Assembly (NCBI RefSeq): GCF_016887965.1
Contig: NZ_JAFDVD010000022.1
Coordinates: forward strand, 22,056-86,055
Reading direction: 5' to 3'
DNA from: Phycicoccus sonneratiae
GTDB lineage: Bacteria; Actinomycetota; Actinomycetes; Actinomycetales; Dermatophilaceae
DNA: 64,000 nucleotides
Part shown: positions 1-7,645 of the stretch, piece by piece
Layout of the letters: every line of letters starts with the position of its first letter
Position numbering within the stretch: the first letter of the stretch is position 1
Notes under the pieces: generated by a model
What the model was told of the DNA's origin: nothing
The model's input: the letters and a program-made list of their open reading frames with translations, nothing else
Database searches by the model: none
Program-made: the position numbers and the translations under genes

Positions 1-972
1 ACCTCGCTCCTGCGCCTCGTCGCCGTGTGGTTCCGGGTCAAGCAGGCGCCGTTCATCACCCAGCTGACGGGGATGATCGGCCAGCTCGGCGCGGTCGCGG
101 CGGCGACCCCGCTCGCCGCCGCGCTCGCGACCTTCGGGTGGACGCGCTCTTTCGCGACGGCCGGTGGGGTCGGCCTCGTGCTCTCGGTGGCCCTCGTCCT
201 CGTCGTCAAGGACTCGCCGTACCGGGGCGAGGCGGTCGAGCGGATCAAGGTGCGGGCCCTGGCCCGGACGCTCGCCGAGGTGTGGGGCAACCCGGGGACG
301 CGGCTCGGCCTGTGGGTGCACTTCACCTCGCAGTTCGGTGCGACCGTCTTCACGATGCTCTGGGGCTACCCGTTCCTGGTCGCGGAGGGCCTCGCGCCGC
401 GCACCGCCTCGCTCGTCCTCGTCGTCATGACCTTCACGGCGATGGCGGCCGGCCCGGTCGTCGCCGCCCTCACCGCCCGGCTGCCGTACCGGCGCTCCCA
501 GCTCGTCCTCGGCATCGTCGCGGCGATCGCGACGACCTGGGCGGTCGTGCTCCTGTGGCCCGGCCCGGCGCCGGCCTGGCTGCTCTTCGTGCTCGGGGTG
601 GTCACCGCCGTCGGCGGCCCGGGCTCGATGGTCGGCTTCGACCTCGCCCGCACCTTCCACCCCTCCTCGCGGCTCGGCCGGGCGACCGGGGTCGTCAACA
701 TCGGGGGCTTCACGGCGTCGCTGCTGGCCATCGCCCTCATCGGCGTCGTCCTCGACCGGCTGGCCCCCGGTGGCCCCGAGGACTACACGCTCGAGGACTT
801 CCGGCTGGCGATGTCGGTGCAGTTCCTCTTCTGGGGTCTCGGGGCGGTGCAGCTCGTCCGGTACCGGCGCAAGGGCCTCGGGTACGTCGAGGCCGCCCAC
901 CCCGAGGCCCTCGACGCGCTGCGCCGGGGCGAGACGCTGCTGCCGGGCATCTCCCGCGACACCGACGACTGA
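1..972 (+). CDS. MFS transporter, 5' end missing
   Basis: The frame is open from base 1, so the start and the first membrane segments lie outside the window; about 323 codons remain. The visible part has repeated hydrophobic stretches (residues near 15-45, 50-70, 105-130, 135-160, 165-185, 190-215, 235-260) joined by short basic loops, the pattern of the major facilitator superfamily. It would act in the cytoplasmic membrane. The C-terminus is short and charged. Substrate cannot be inferred. A strong hairpin lies about 90 bases after the stop, before the convergent lipoprotein gene. Confidence 0.8.
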   Translation, partial: TSLLRLVAVWFRVKQAPFITQLTGMIGQLGAVAAATPLAAALATFGWTRSFATAGGVGLVLSVALVLVVKDSPYRGEAVERIKVRALARTLAEVWGNPGTRLGLWVHFTSQFGATVFTMLWGYPFLVAEGLAPRTASLVLVVMTFTAMAAGPVVAALTARLPYRRSQLVLGIVAAIATTWAVVLLWPGPAPAWLLFVLGVVTAVGGPGSMVGFDLARTFHPSSRLGRATGVVNIGGFTASLLAIALIGVVLDRLAPGGPEDYTLEDFRLAMSVQFLFWGLGAVQLVRYRRKGLGYVEAAHPEALDALRRGETLLPGISRDTDD

Positions 973-1058
973 GCGCGGCACCGGGAGTTCGTTCGACGTT
1001 CGTCACACGGCCGCGTGTCGATTCGTCCGCGTGGGGGTGCCTCTGCCTACCGTGGTCC

Positions 1059-1091
1059 CGGACCGGGCCACGTATGAGATGGCCCGGTCCG
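1059..1091. terminator. Bidirectional terminator hairpin
   Basis: CGGACCGGGCCA at 1059-1070 pairs perfectly with TGGCCCGGTCCG at 1080-1091 across a 9-nt loop. It lies between the convergent MFS and lipoprotein genes, the usual place for a shared terminator; there is no U tract, as is common in high-GC actinomycetes. Confidence 0.75.
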
Positions 1092-1114
1092 CCCGTGTCC
1101 GGGGCCCGGCCGGC

Positions 1115-1600
1115 TCAGCCGCCGTCGACCGTGGAGCCGCCGCTCGGGTTCGCGCAGTAGGTGAACGGGCCGCCGAGCCGGGCGTGGTACTCCATCACCC
1201 GCTGGCCGGCGCTGATCCGCAGCAGCTCGCCCTCCACCGTCATCTGGGTGTACGCCATGCCCTTCTGGGGGCAGCCGAGCGAGCCGTCGGCCCAGGTCAC
1301 GTGGCTGTAGCCGGCGACCTCGACGGTCTCGGGGACGATGCCCGCCCGGCCGGCCGCGTCCTCGAGCGCGGCCTTGACGGCAGGCCGGTCCGCGAGCCCC
1401 GGCGGGATGGCGTCATCGACCGGCGGGGGCGTGCCCGGCGGGGTCGAGGGGAACGCGGTGCCCGAGGGGGAGGGGCTGGTCGGCACGGTGCTCGGCTGGT
1501 CGGAGGGGCTCTCGCCCCCGCCGGAGCCGGCGGTCGTGATGCCGCACCCCGCGAGGGCGAGGGCGACGAGGGCGGTGGTGACGGTGAGGCGGGTGCGCAC
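1115..1600 (-). CDS. Small secreted lipoprotein
   Basis: 161 residues. A short basic N-terminus, a hydrophobic core and the lipobox LAGC (Cys19) mark a lipoprotein anchored on the outer face of the membrane. A Ser/Pro/Thr-rich linker follows (about residues 25-60), then a roughly 95-residue folded domain with Cys residues in SLGCPQ and FTYCAN. The GTG start is chosen because AAGGA lies 6 nt upstream. A much longer reading frame runs through the upstream dehydrogenase antisense-style and is not real. No function recognised. Confidence 0.7.
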   Translation of the reverse strand: MRTRLTVTTALVALALAGCGITTAGSGGGESPSDQPSTVPTSPSPSGTAFPSTPPGTPPPVDDAIPPGLADRPAVKAALEDAAGRAGIVPETVEVAGYSHVTWADGSLGCPQKGMAYTQMTVEGELLRISAGQRVMEYHARLGGPFTYCANPSGGSTVDGG

Positions 1601-1668
1601 GATGGTCCTTCCGCAGGGGGTGCCCGTCGGACGTGCCGGGGCCGGGCGAGGTTCCGGGTGCGGGCCGG

Positions 1669-2823
1669 TCAGCGCAGGACGTGCCGGCCGATGACGAGGC
1701 GCTGGATCTGGTTGGTGCCCTCGAAGATCTGGGTGACCTTGGCCTCGCGCATGAACCGCTCGGCCGGGAAGTCCTGGGTGTAGCCGGCCCCGCCGAGCAC
1801 CTGGACGGCGTCGGTGGTCACCCGCATCGCGGCGTCGGTGGCGACGAGCTTGGCGACCGCGGCCTCCTTGCTGAACGGCCGGCCCGCGTCCTTGAGGCGC
1901 GCGGCGTGCAGGTAGGTGGCCCGGGCGCTGGTGACCGCCGCCTCGAGGTCGGCGAGCAGGAACGACAGCCCCTGGAACTCGCCGATCGCCCGGCCGAACT
2001 GCCGGCGCTCCCTGGCATAGGAGGCGGCGAGGTCGAGGGCGCCCTGGGCGAGCCCGGTGCTCGCCGCGGCGATGCCGAGCCGGCCGGCGTCGAGCGCGGC
2101 GAGGGCGATGGACATCCCCTGGCCCTCGTCGCCGATGCGGCGGTCGGCCGGCACCCGGACGTCGTCGAACATCACCTCGCGGACGGTGTCGCAGTGCAGC
2201 CCCATCTTCTTCTCCGGCGTGCCGAAGGACAGGCCGTCGGCGTCGGCGGGGACGACGAGGCAGGACAGCCCGCGCCCGCCGTCGTCGGAGGTGCGGGCGA
2301 AGGTCGTGTAGTAGTCGGCGTGGCCGGCGTGGCTGATCCACGCCTTCCGGCCCTTGACGACGTAGTCGTCGCCGTCGCGGGTCGCGCGAGTCGTCATCGA
2401 GGCGATGTCGCTGCCCGCCAACGGTTCCGAGAGGCAGTAGGCGCCCAGCTGGTCGCCGGACAGCATCCCGGGCAGGAGGGCCGCGCGCTGCTCGTCGGTG
2501 CCGAAGGTCGTCACCGGGAACGCGGTCAGCGAGTGCACCGACACCCCGACGGCGACGCTCATCCACGCCGAGGCGATCTCCTCGACGACCTGGAGGTAGA
2601 CCTCGTAGGGCTGGCCGTACCCGCCGTGCTCCTCCGGGTGGGGGAGGGAGAGCAGGCCGGCCGCCCCGAGCGTGCGGAACACCTCGGTGGGGAAGGCCTC
2701 ACCGGTGGCGGCGGCCCGCTCGGCGTCGTCGACCCGGGGCCGCAGCTCCTTGGCGCAGAGCTCGCGGGTGAGGTCGATGAGGTCCTGACCCTCCTCGGTC
2801 GGCATGAGCCTCGTCGCTGGCAT
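1669..2823 (-). CDS. Acyl-CoA dehydrogenase
   Basis: FAD-dependent dehydrogenase that makes the alpha,beta double bond in acyl-CoA, passing electrons to electron-transfer flavoprotein. 384 residues, the usual length for the short/medium-chain family. The flavin-contact motif YCLSEPLAGSD lies near residue 128. IFEGTNQIQR near the C-terminus carries the catalytic base Glu368 in the short/medium/branched-chain position. The start has a -10-like TACCCT (2831-2836) 7 nt upstream and no Shine-Dalgarno, so the mRNA is probably leaderless. Chain-length or branched-chain preference cannot be read from sequence alone. Confidence 0.92.
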   Translation of the reverse strand: MPATRLMPTEEGQDLIDLTRELCAKELRPRVDDAERAAATGEAFPTEVFRTLGAAGLLSLPHPEEHGGYGQPYEVYLQVVEEIASAWMSVAVGVSVHSLTAFPVTTFGTDEQRAALLPGMLSGDQLGAYCLSEPLAGSDIASMTTRATRDGDDYVVKGRKAWISHAGHADYYTTFARTSDDGGRGLSCLVVPADADGLSFGTPEKKMGLHCDTVREVMFDDVRVPADRRIGDEGQGMSIALAALDAGRLGIAAASTGLAQGALDLAASYARERRQFGRAIGEFQGLSFLLADLEAAVTSARATYLHAARLKDAGRPFSKEAAVAKLVATDAAMRVTTDAVQVLGGAGYTQDFPAERFMREAKVTQIFEGTNQIQRLVIGRHVLR

Positions 2824-2884
2824 GCCGTCGAGGGTACCGAGGTGCTAGGACGTCCAACAAAAGCGCGGGCGGCCCGCCGGCGGG

Positions 2885-3727
2885 TCAGAGGTCGGGCAGC
2901 TGCTGGTGGTCGGGCTCGTCGTGGGGGTCGCGGAAGTGCTGGAGCGACGGGCGCTTGGGGTCGCGGTGGTCACCGGACGACGTGCCGCGCACCCGGCGCT
3001 CGACCCAGGGCGCCGCGTGGGTGCGGACCCACTCGGCGTGCCCGCGCAGCTGCTCGGCGCGGGTCGCCCGGTCGGCGGGCGGCAGGGGCGTCGACCACTG
3101 CGTGACGTCGGTGTCGTGGCCGAGGGCGGCGAGCGCGGCCATCGCGACCCGCTGGTGCCCCTCGGTCGTCAGGTGGATGCGGTCCTCGGCCCACATCCGC
3201 CAGTCGCGCAGGGCCGTCATCCCCCAGAGGTTGAGGACGTGGCAGTCGTGGCGCTGGGCGATCGTGAAGATGTTGGCGGTGTGCACCGCGTGCCGCCCAC
3301 GCAGGGCGCGGAACAGGCCGGCGTCGCGGGTGTCGGTGGGCGTGGCGAGGAGCACGTCGGCGCCGGCCGAGCGCAGGCGGACCACGGCCTCCTCGATGCG
3401 CGTGGCCAGCCCGTCGAGGTCGACGCTCGGGCGGAGCAGGTCGTTGCCGCCCCCGACCATCGAGACGAGGTCGGGGGTCATCGTCAGGGCCGCGTCGAGC
3501 TGCGGGCCCACGACGTCGGCGAGGGTCCGGCCGCGGACGGCGAGGTTGGCGTAGCCGAACGGCAGGTGCTCGGCCTCGGCGACGACGTCGAGCTGTCGGG
3601 CGAGCCGGTCGGCCCACCCGACGAAGACGTCGGCGCGCTCGGGGTCGGGGTCGGACATCCCCTCCGTGAACGAGTCGCCGATCGCGACGTAGCGGGTCCA
3701 GACCGGTCGGGCGGCCGGTGTCGTCAC
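2885..3727 (-). CDS. SGNH/GDSL hydrolase
   Basis: 280 residues with the SGNH blocks: GDSF (nucleophile Ser19), the glycine of block II, GGGND (block III) and [10 protein letters not shown] (block V with Asp and His). These act as esterase or lipase on unknown acyl esters. There is no signal peptide, so it is likely cytoplasmic. The GTG start overlaps the ung stop in a GTGA, indicating translational coupling with the upstream DNA-repair gene. The C-terminal tail after about residue 245 is charged and proline-rich and probably disordered. Confidence 0.85.
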   Translation of the reverse strand: MTTPAARPVWTRYVAIGDSFTEGMSDPDPERADVFVGWADRLARQLDVVAEAEHLPFGYANLAVRGRTLADVVGPQLDAALTMTPDLVSMVGGGNDLLRPSVDLDGLATRIEEAVVRLRSAGADVLLATPTDTRDAGLFRALRGRHAVHTANIFTIAQRHDCHVLNLWGMTALRDWRMWAEDRIHLTTEGHQRVAMAALAALGHDTDVTQWSTPLPPADRATRAEQLRGHAEWVRTHAAPWVERRVRGTSSGDHRDPKRPSLQHFRDPHDEPDHQQLPDL

Positions 3728-4431
3728 GGGAGCCTCCAGTCGACCGGGTCGGCCCCGGCCTCGGTGAGCAGGGCGTTGGCGCGCGAGAACGGCCGCGAGC
3801 CGAAGAAGCCGTTGTGGGCGGAGAGGGGGCTGGGGTGCGCCGACTCGATGCACGGGATGCCGGGCAGGTGCGGTGCGAGAGAACGGGCGTCGCGACCCCA
3901 GAGGATCGCCACGAGCGGTCCGCCGCGCTCGACGAGGGCCTCGATGGCCCGCGCGGTGACCTCCTCCCAGCCGCGGCCGCGGTGGCTGGCCGGCTTCCCC
4001 GGGGTGACCGTGAGGACCCGGTTGAGCAGCAGGACGCCCTGGTCGGCCCACGGCGTGAGGTCGCCGCTCTCCGGGCGCGGGAGGCCGAGGTCGGCCTCGA
4101 GCTCGGTGTAGACGTTCACGAGGCTGCGCGGGACGGGACGCACGTCGGGGGCGACCGAGAACGACAGGCCCATCGCGTGGCCGGGCGTCGGGTACGGGTC
4201 CTGGCCGACGACGAGCACGCGGACGGCGTCGAGCGGCTGCTGGAAGGCCCGCAGGACGTGCGGGCCGCCGGGCAGGTAGCCGCGGCCGGCCGCGACCTCG
4301 GCCCGCAGGAACTCGCCGAGGCGGGCGACGGCCGGCTCGACCGGGGCCAGGGCGCGCGCCCAGCTCGGGTGGACGAGCTCGTGGAGCGGCTTCGCGGGGG
4401 TCGGGGCGGGCGGGGTCGACATCCCTCCCAC
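3724..4431 (-). CDS. ung: Uracil-DNA glycosylase (family 1)
   Basis: Removes uracil from DNA as the first step of base-excision repair. The water-activating motif [14 protein letters not shown] (Asp78) and the minor-groove loop [12 protein letters not shown] (His199) are both present, as is LLNRVLTV for uracil recognition. 235 residues from GTG. An ATG three codons later (at 4422) is an equally possible start, because GGGAGGG sits directly before it but is too close for normal spacing. Likely co-transcribed with the SGNH hydrolase through a 4-nt overlap. Confidence 0.95.
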   Translation of the reverse strand: MGGMSTPPAPTPAKPLHELVHPSWARALAPVEPAVARLGEFLRAEVAAGRGYLPGGPHVLRAFQQPLDAVRVLVVGQDPYPTPGHAMGLSFSVAPDVRPVPRSLVNVYTELEADLGLPRPESGDLTPWADQGVLLLNRVLTVTPGKPASHRGRGWEEVTARAIEALVERGGPLVAILWGRDARSLAPHLPGIPCIESAHPSPLSAHNGFFGSRPFSRANALLTEAGADPVDWRLP

Positions 4432-4446
4432 CCTATGCCGGGCGAG

Positions 4447-4794
4447 TCAGTCGAAGATGCCCCGGACGTCGGCCAGGCGCGACGGCACCAGGCGGAACCA
4501 CGCCCACGTGCCCCGGCGCTCGCGCTCGAGCAGGCCGGCCTCGGTGAGGACCTTGAGGTGGTGCGAGACGGTCGGCTGGGCCAGCCCCACGAGGTCGGTG
4601 AGGTCGCACACGCACGCCTCGCCGGCGTCGGTGGCGCGGATCGCGCTGAGCAGCCGGAGGCGCACGGGGTCGGCGACCGCCTTGAGGAGGGCGGCGCTGC
4701 GCTCGGCGTCCTCGCGGGTCAGCCCGCCGTCGACGCCGATGCCGCAGCACGAGGTGGTGGACGCGGGGGCGAGGGGCAGCTCGCGGACCGGCAC
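4447..4794 (-). CDS. arsR: ArsR-family arsenite-responsive repressor
   Basis: 115-residue winged-helix repressor (HTH about residues 55-90, with the recognition helix in QPTVSHHLKVL). Two possible As(III)-binding thiol groups are visible: an N-terminal pair Cys16-Cys17 and ACVCDL (Cys61, Cys63) in the usual ArsR position. A Cys15/16 plus Cys55 site is known from a Corynebacterium ArsR, which this resembles. The GTG start is picked because CAGGAG lies 6 nt upstream; the longer ATG-started frame would run through the promoter. It is divergent from arsI and presumably represses both transcripts. Confidence 0.92.
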   Translation of the reverse strand: MPVRELPLAPASTTSCCGIGVDGGLTREDAERSAALLKAVADPVRLRLLSAIRATDAGEACVCDLTDLVGLAQPTVSHHLKVLTEAGLLERERRGTWAWFRLVPSRLADVRGIFD

Positions 4795-4825
4795 GGTGAC
4801 TCCTGGGGATCGACGGACCTCTATA

Positions 4826-4855
4826 TTGACACACATCGATGTCATGGTCCACAGT
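4826..4855 (+). promoter_or_regulatory. ars divergent promoter with ArsR operator
   Basis: A perfect -35 TTGACA (4826-4831) and a -10-like CACAGT (4850-4855) are 18 bp apart and read toward arsI. The 10-bp palindrome ACATCGATGT (4833-4842) sits inside the spacer, and TGACA/TGTCA arms (4827-4831, 4840-4844) overlap it. This is where an ArsR dimer would block polymerase. On the other strand TATAGA (4820-4825) may be the arsR -10. Confidence 0.7.
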
Positions 4856-4868
4856 GGACGCCGTCAGC

Positions 4869-4886
4869 CATCGACGACCGTCGATG
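4869..4886. promoter_or_regulatory. Second palindrome in the arsI leader
   Basis: CATCGAC and GTCGATG form perfect 7-bp arms around GACC, between the arsI promoter and its Shine-Dalgarno. It shares the ATCGA core with the upstream operator and may be an auxiliary ArsR site or an RNA hairpin. Confidence 0.45.
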
Positions 4887-4911
4887 CACCAGTCTCCTCC
4901 CGGAGGTGCCC

Positions 4912-5430
4912 ATGTCCTCGTCCACCCCCTCGACCGGTCGCGTCCAGCTCGCGCTCAACGTCAGCGACCTCGAGGCCTCCGTCGCGTTCTACACCGCGAT
5001 GTTCGGCGTCGAGCCGCACAAGCGCCGCCCGGGGTACGCGAACTTCGCCGTCGCCGAGCCGCCGCTCAAGCTCGTCCTCGTCGAGACCGGTGAGGACGTC
5101 CGGGGGTCCGGGACCGCGGGCGCGCTGAATCACCTCGGCGTCGAGGTCGCCTCCACCGACGACGTGGAGGCCGCGCGGGCCCGCTTCACCGAGGCCGGGC
5201 TGGCGGCGTTCGACGAGAACGACACGACCTGCTGCTACGCCCTCCAGGACAAGGTCTGGGTCCACGACCCCGCCGGCGCGCCGTGGGAGGTCTACACCGT
5301 CAAGGACGAGGACCCCACGAACCCGCGCGACGCCTTCGACCGGCCCGTGGGCCTCTCCGGTGACGGCGCGTGCTGCACGCCGGACGCCGGCCACGCCGAG
5401 CGCGCCGCCGAGGGGGCCTGCTGCCCGTGA
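4912..5430 (+). CDS. arsI: ArsI/CadI-family organoarsenical C-As lyase
   Basis: 172-residue VOC-fold protein. In the known family, ArsI uses Fe(II) and O2 to cleave the carbon-arsenic bond of trivalent organoarsenicals such as methylarsenite, releasing As(III). The metal ligands expected from characterised ArsI fall in place as Gln12, His74 and Glu126, and the substrate-binding thiol pair is Cys107-Cys108 (DTTCCYALQDK). Two further vicinal Cys pairs lie in the tail (154-155 and 170-171). GGAGG precedes the ATG. First gene of arsI-acr3-arsC; acr3 starts in a GTGA at its stop. Confidence 0.9.
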   Translation: MSSSTPSTGRVQLALNVSDLEASVAFYTAMFGVEPHKRRPGYANFAVAEPPLKLVLVETGEDVRGSGTAGALNHLGVEVASTDDVEAARARFTEAGLAAFDENDTTCCYALQDKVWVHDPAGAPWEVYTVKDEDPTNPRDAFDRPVGLSGDGACCTPDAGHAERAAEGACCP

Positions 5431-6512
5431 GCGCCCGACCCGACGCCCCGGCCCCCGCCCCAGAGGCGGTGGCCGCCCGGCTCTCGACGCTCGACCGGTG
5501 GCTGCCCGCCTGGATCGGGGTGGCGATGGTCGCCGGGCTGGTCCTCGGCCGGCTCGTGCCGGGGCTCGGGTCCGCGCTCTCGGCGGTGGAGGTCGACGGC
5601 GTCTCGCTGCCGATCGCCCTCGGCCTGCTCGTGATGATGTACCCGGTGCTCGCCAAGGTCCGCTACGACCGGCTCGACACCGTGACGCGCGACCGGCGGA
5701 TGCTCCTCGCCAGCCTCGCCCTCAACTGGGTGCTCGGGCCGGCGCTGATGTTCGCGCTCGCCTGGCTGCTCCTGCCCGACCTCCCCGAGTACCGCACCGG
5801 GCTCATCGTCGTCGGGCTGGCGCGCTGCATCGCGATGGTCGTCATCTGGAACGACCTCGCGTGCGGCGACCGCGAGGCCGCGGCGGTGCTCGTCGCCCTC
5901 AACTCGATCTTCCAGGTCGTGGCCTTCGCCGGTCTCGGGTGGTTCTACCTCTCGGTCCTGCCCGGCTGGCTGGGTCTCGAGCAGGCGGCCCTCGACGTGT
6001 CCGCGTGGGACATCGCGGGATCCGTCCTCGTCTTCCTCGGCGTACCCCTGCTGGCCGGTTACCTCTCGCGTCGCATCGGTGAGAAACGCTGGGGCAGAGC
6101 CGCCTACGAACGCTCGTTCCTTCCCCGGGTCGGCCCGTGGGCGCTGTACGGACTGCTGTTCACCATCGTCGTGCTCTTCGCCCTCCAGGGGGACCAGATC
6201 ACCAGCCGGCCGCTCGACGTCGCCCGCATCGCCCTGCCGCTGCTCGCCTACTTCGCCCTGATGTGGGGCGGGGGCTACGTGCTCGGCCGGGCCCTCGGCA
6301 TGACCTACGAGCGCACGACCACGCTGGCGTTCACCGCCGCCGGCAACAACTTCGAGCTCGCCATCGCCGTCGCCATCGCCACCTTCGGCGCCACCTCGGG
6401 CCAGGCGCTCGCCGGTGTCGTCGGCCCGCTCATCGAGGTCCCCGTCCTCGTGGCCCTCGTCTACGTCTCGCTCGCCCTCCGGAAGGGGTTCCCCCGTGCC
6501 CGACCGTCCTGA
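5427..6512 (+). CDS. acr3: Arsenite efflux permease, ACR3 family
   Basis: 361 residues with about ten hydrophobic segments, typical of ACR3/ArsB3 carriers that expel As(III) using the proton gradient. The signature GLARCIAMVVIWNDLACGD holds the essential Cys (Cys134) in its fourth helix, and the conserved AAGNNFELAIA motif lies near residue 310. The GTG start overlaps the arsI stop by 4 nt, so translation is coupled. It would export arsenite made by ArsI or ArsC. Confidence 0.95.
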   Translation: MSARPDAPAPAPEAVAARLSTLDRWLPAWIGVAMVAGLVLGRLVPGLGSALSAVEVDGVSLPIALGLLVMMYPVLAKVRYDRLDTVTRDRRMLLASLALNWVLGPALMFALAWLLLPDLPEYRTGLIVVGLARCIAMVVIWNDLACGDREAAAVLVALNSIFQVVAFAGLGWFYLSVLPGWLGLEQAALDVSAWDIAGSVLVFLGVPLLAGYLSRRIGEKRWGRAAYERSFLPRVGPWALYGLLFTIVVLFALQGDQITSRPLDVARIALPLLAYFALMWGGGYVLGRALGMTYERTTTLAFTAAGNNFELAIAVAIATFGATSGQALAGVVGPLIEVPVLVALVYVSLALRKGFPRARPS

Positions 6513-6921
6513 CCGCCCCTCGGTCCTCTTCGTCTGCGTCCACAACGCCGGCCGCTCGCAGATGGCCGCGGCCTACCTGCACCACCTGTCCGCCGGGGCC
6601 GTCGAGGTGCGCTCGGCCGGCAGCGCGCCGGGGGAGTCGGTCAACCCCGTCGCCGCCGAGGCGATGCGCGAGGAGGGCATCGACATCTCCGCTGAGCGCC
6701 CGAAGCTGCTGACGACCGACGCCGTGAGGGCGTCCGACGTCGTCGTGACGATGGGCTGCGGCGACACCTGCCCGATCTTCCCGGGGAAGCGCTACGAGGA
6801 CTGGGAGCTCGACGACCCGGCCGGCCAGGGCCTGGAGATGGTGCGCGGGGTGCGCGACGAGATCCGCGCGCGCGTCCTCGGCCTGCTCGACGAGCTCGGG
6901 GTGGAGCCGGTCACGCGCTGA
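6496..6921 (+). CDS. arsC: Arsenate reductase, low-molecular-weight phosphatase type
   Basis: 141 residues. The N-terminal CVHNAGR (Cys14, Arg20) is the CX5R phosphate/arsenate loop of the LMW-PTPase fold. Cys88 and Cys92 in TMGCGDTCP match the redox Cys pair used by thioredoxin- or mycothiol-linked ArsC. It reduces As(V) to As(III) for export by Acr3. The GTG start lies inside the acr3 end (17-nt overlap), with GGAAGGGG upstream. Which thiol system recycles it cannot be told here. Confidence 0.93.
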   Translation: MPDRPDRPSVLFVCVHNAGRSQMAAAYLHHLSAGAVEVRSAGSAPGESVNPVAAEAMREEGIDISAERPKLLTTDAVRASDVVVTMGCGDTCPIFPGKRYEDWELDDPAGQGLEMVRGVRDEIRARVLGLLDELGVEPVTR

Positions 6922-6973
6922 GCCCGGTGGACCGGTGCGCGGCCCCGGCGGAGCGCTCGGCAGACTGGCCCGT

Positions 6974-7636
6974 GTGACCCCGACGCCGCCCTGGCCCACC
7001 GTGCTCTTCGACCTCGACGGCACGCTCGCGGACACCATCCCGCTCATCGTCGCCTCGTACCAGCACGCGTTCCGGGCCGTGCTCGGCGAGGAGGTCGACG
7101 AGCCCCGGGCCCGGGCCTGGATCGGCCGGCCGCTGCTCGAGGCCCTCCTCGAGGAGTCCCCCGAGCACGGGCACGCCCTCGACACGACCTACCGCGAGTG
7201 GAACCTCGCGAACACCGGCCGGCTCATCCGGCGCTACGACGGGGTCCCCGAGCTGCTCACCGCCCTCGCCGACGCCGGGGTGCGCACGGCCGTCGTCACC
7301 TCGAAGCGGCAGGAGACCGCGCGGCTGGCGCTCGAGGGCGTCGGCATCGACCACCTCGTCGCCGTCGTCGCCGGCCTCGAGGACACCGAGCGCCACAAGC
7401 CGCACCCGGACCCCCTCCTCCACGGGGCCGCCCGGCTCGGGGTCGACCCCGCGACCTGCGTCTACGTCGGCGACGCGACCGTCGACGTCCGGGCCGCGCG
7501 GGCCGCCGGGATGGCCGCCGTCGCGGTCACCTGGGGTGCCGGCGAGCGCGCCGACCTCGAGGCCGAGCGGCCCGACGCGCTGCTCGACGACGTCACGGCC
7601 CTGACCGGCCTGCTGCTGGGGCGCGTGGCCTCCTAG
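6974..7636 (+). CDS. HAD-superfamily phosphatase (Gph/PpaX-like)
   Basis: 220 residues. Motif I FDLDGTLAD gives nucleophile Asp13 and acid/base Asp15. Motif II is VVTSKR, motif III includes the Lys of HKPHP, and motif IV is YVGDATVD. A helical cap between about residues 20 and 85 places it with phosphoglycolate or pyrophosphate phosphatases. CAGACT lies 7 nt before the GTG with no ribosome site, suggesting leaderless transcription; a longer start at 6935 is possible. Its TAG stop is part of the next gene's -10. Confidence 0.85.
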   Translation: MTPTPPWPTVLFDLDGTLADTIPLIVASYQHAFRAVLGEEVDEPRARAWIGRPLLEALLEESPEHGHALDTTYREWNLANTGRLIRRYDGVPELLTALADAGVRTAVVTSKRQETARLALEGVGIDHLVAVVAGLEDTERHKPHPDPLLHGAARLGVDPATCVYVGDATVDVRAARAAGMAAVAVTWGAGERADLEAERPDALLDDVTALTGLLLGRVAS

Positions 7637-7639
7637 ACT
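7634..7639 (+). promoter_or_regulatory. -10 element overlapping a TAG stop
   Basis: TAGACT ends 6 nt before the GTG of the decarboxylase gene. Its first three bases are the stop codon of the upstream HAD gene. This is the arrangement expected for a leaderless transcript. Confidence 0.7.
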
Positions 7640-7645
7640 CCGGGC

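Noticed and set aside
1115..2566. Lipoprotein fused to a 320-residue N-terminal part
   Set aside because: The extra part is an out-of-frame reading of the acyl-CoA dehydrogenase. The lipoprotein has its own Shine-Dalgarno and signal peptide at 1600.
4447..4845. Longer ArsR starting at 4845
   Set aside because: This start would place the ArsR operator and promoter inside the coding region. GTG at 4794 has a proper Shine-Dalgarno.
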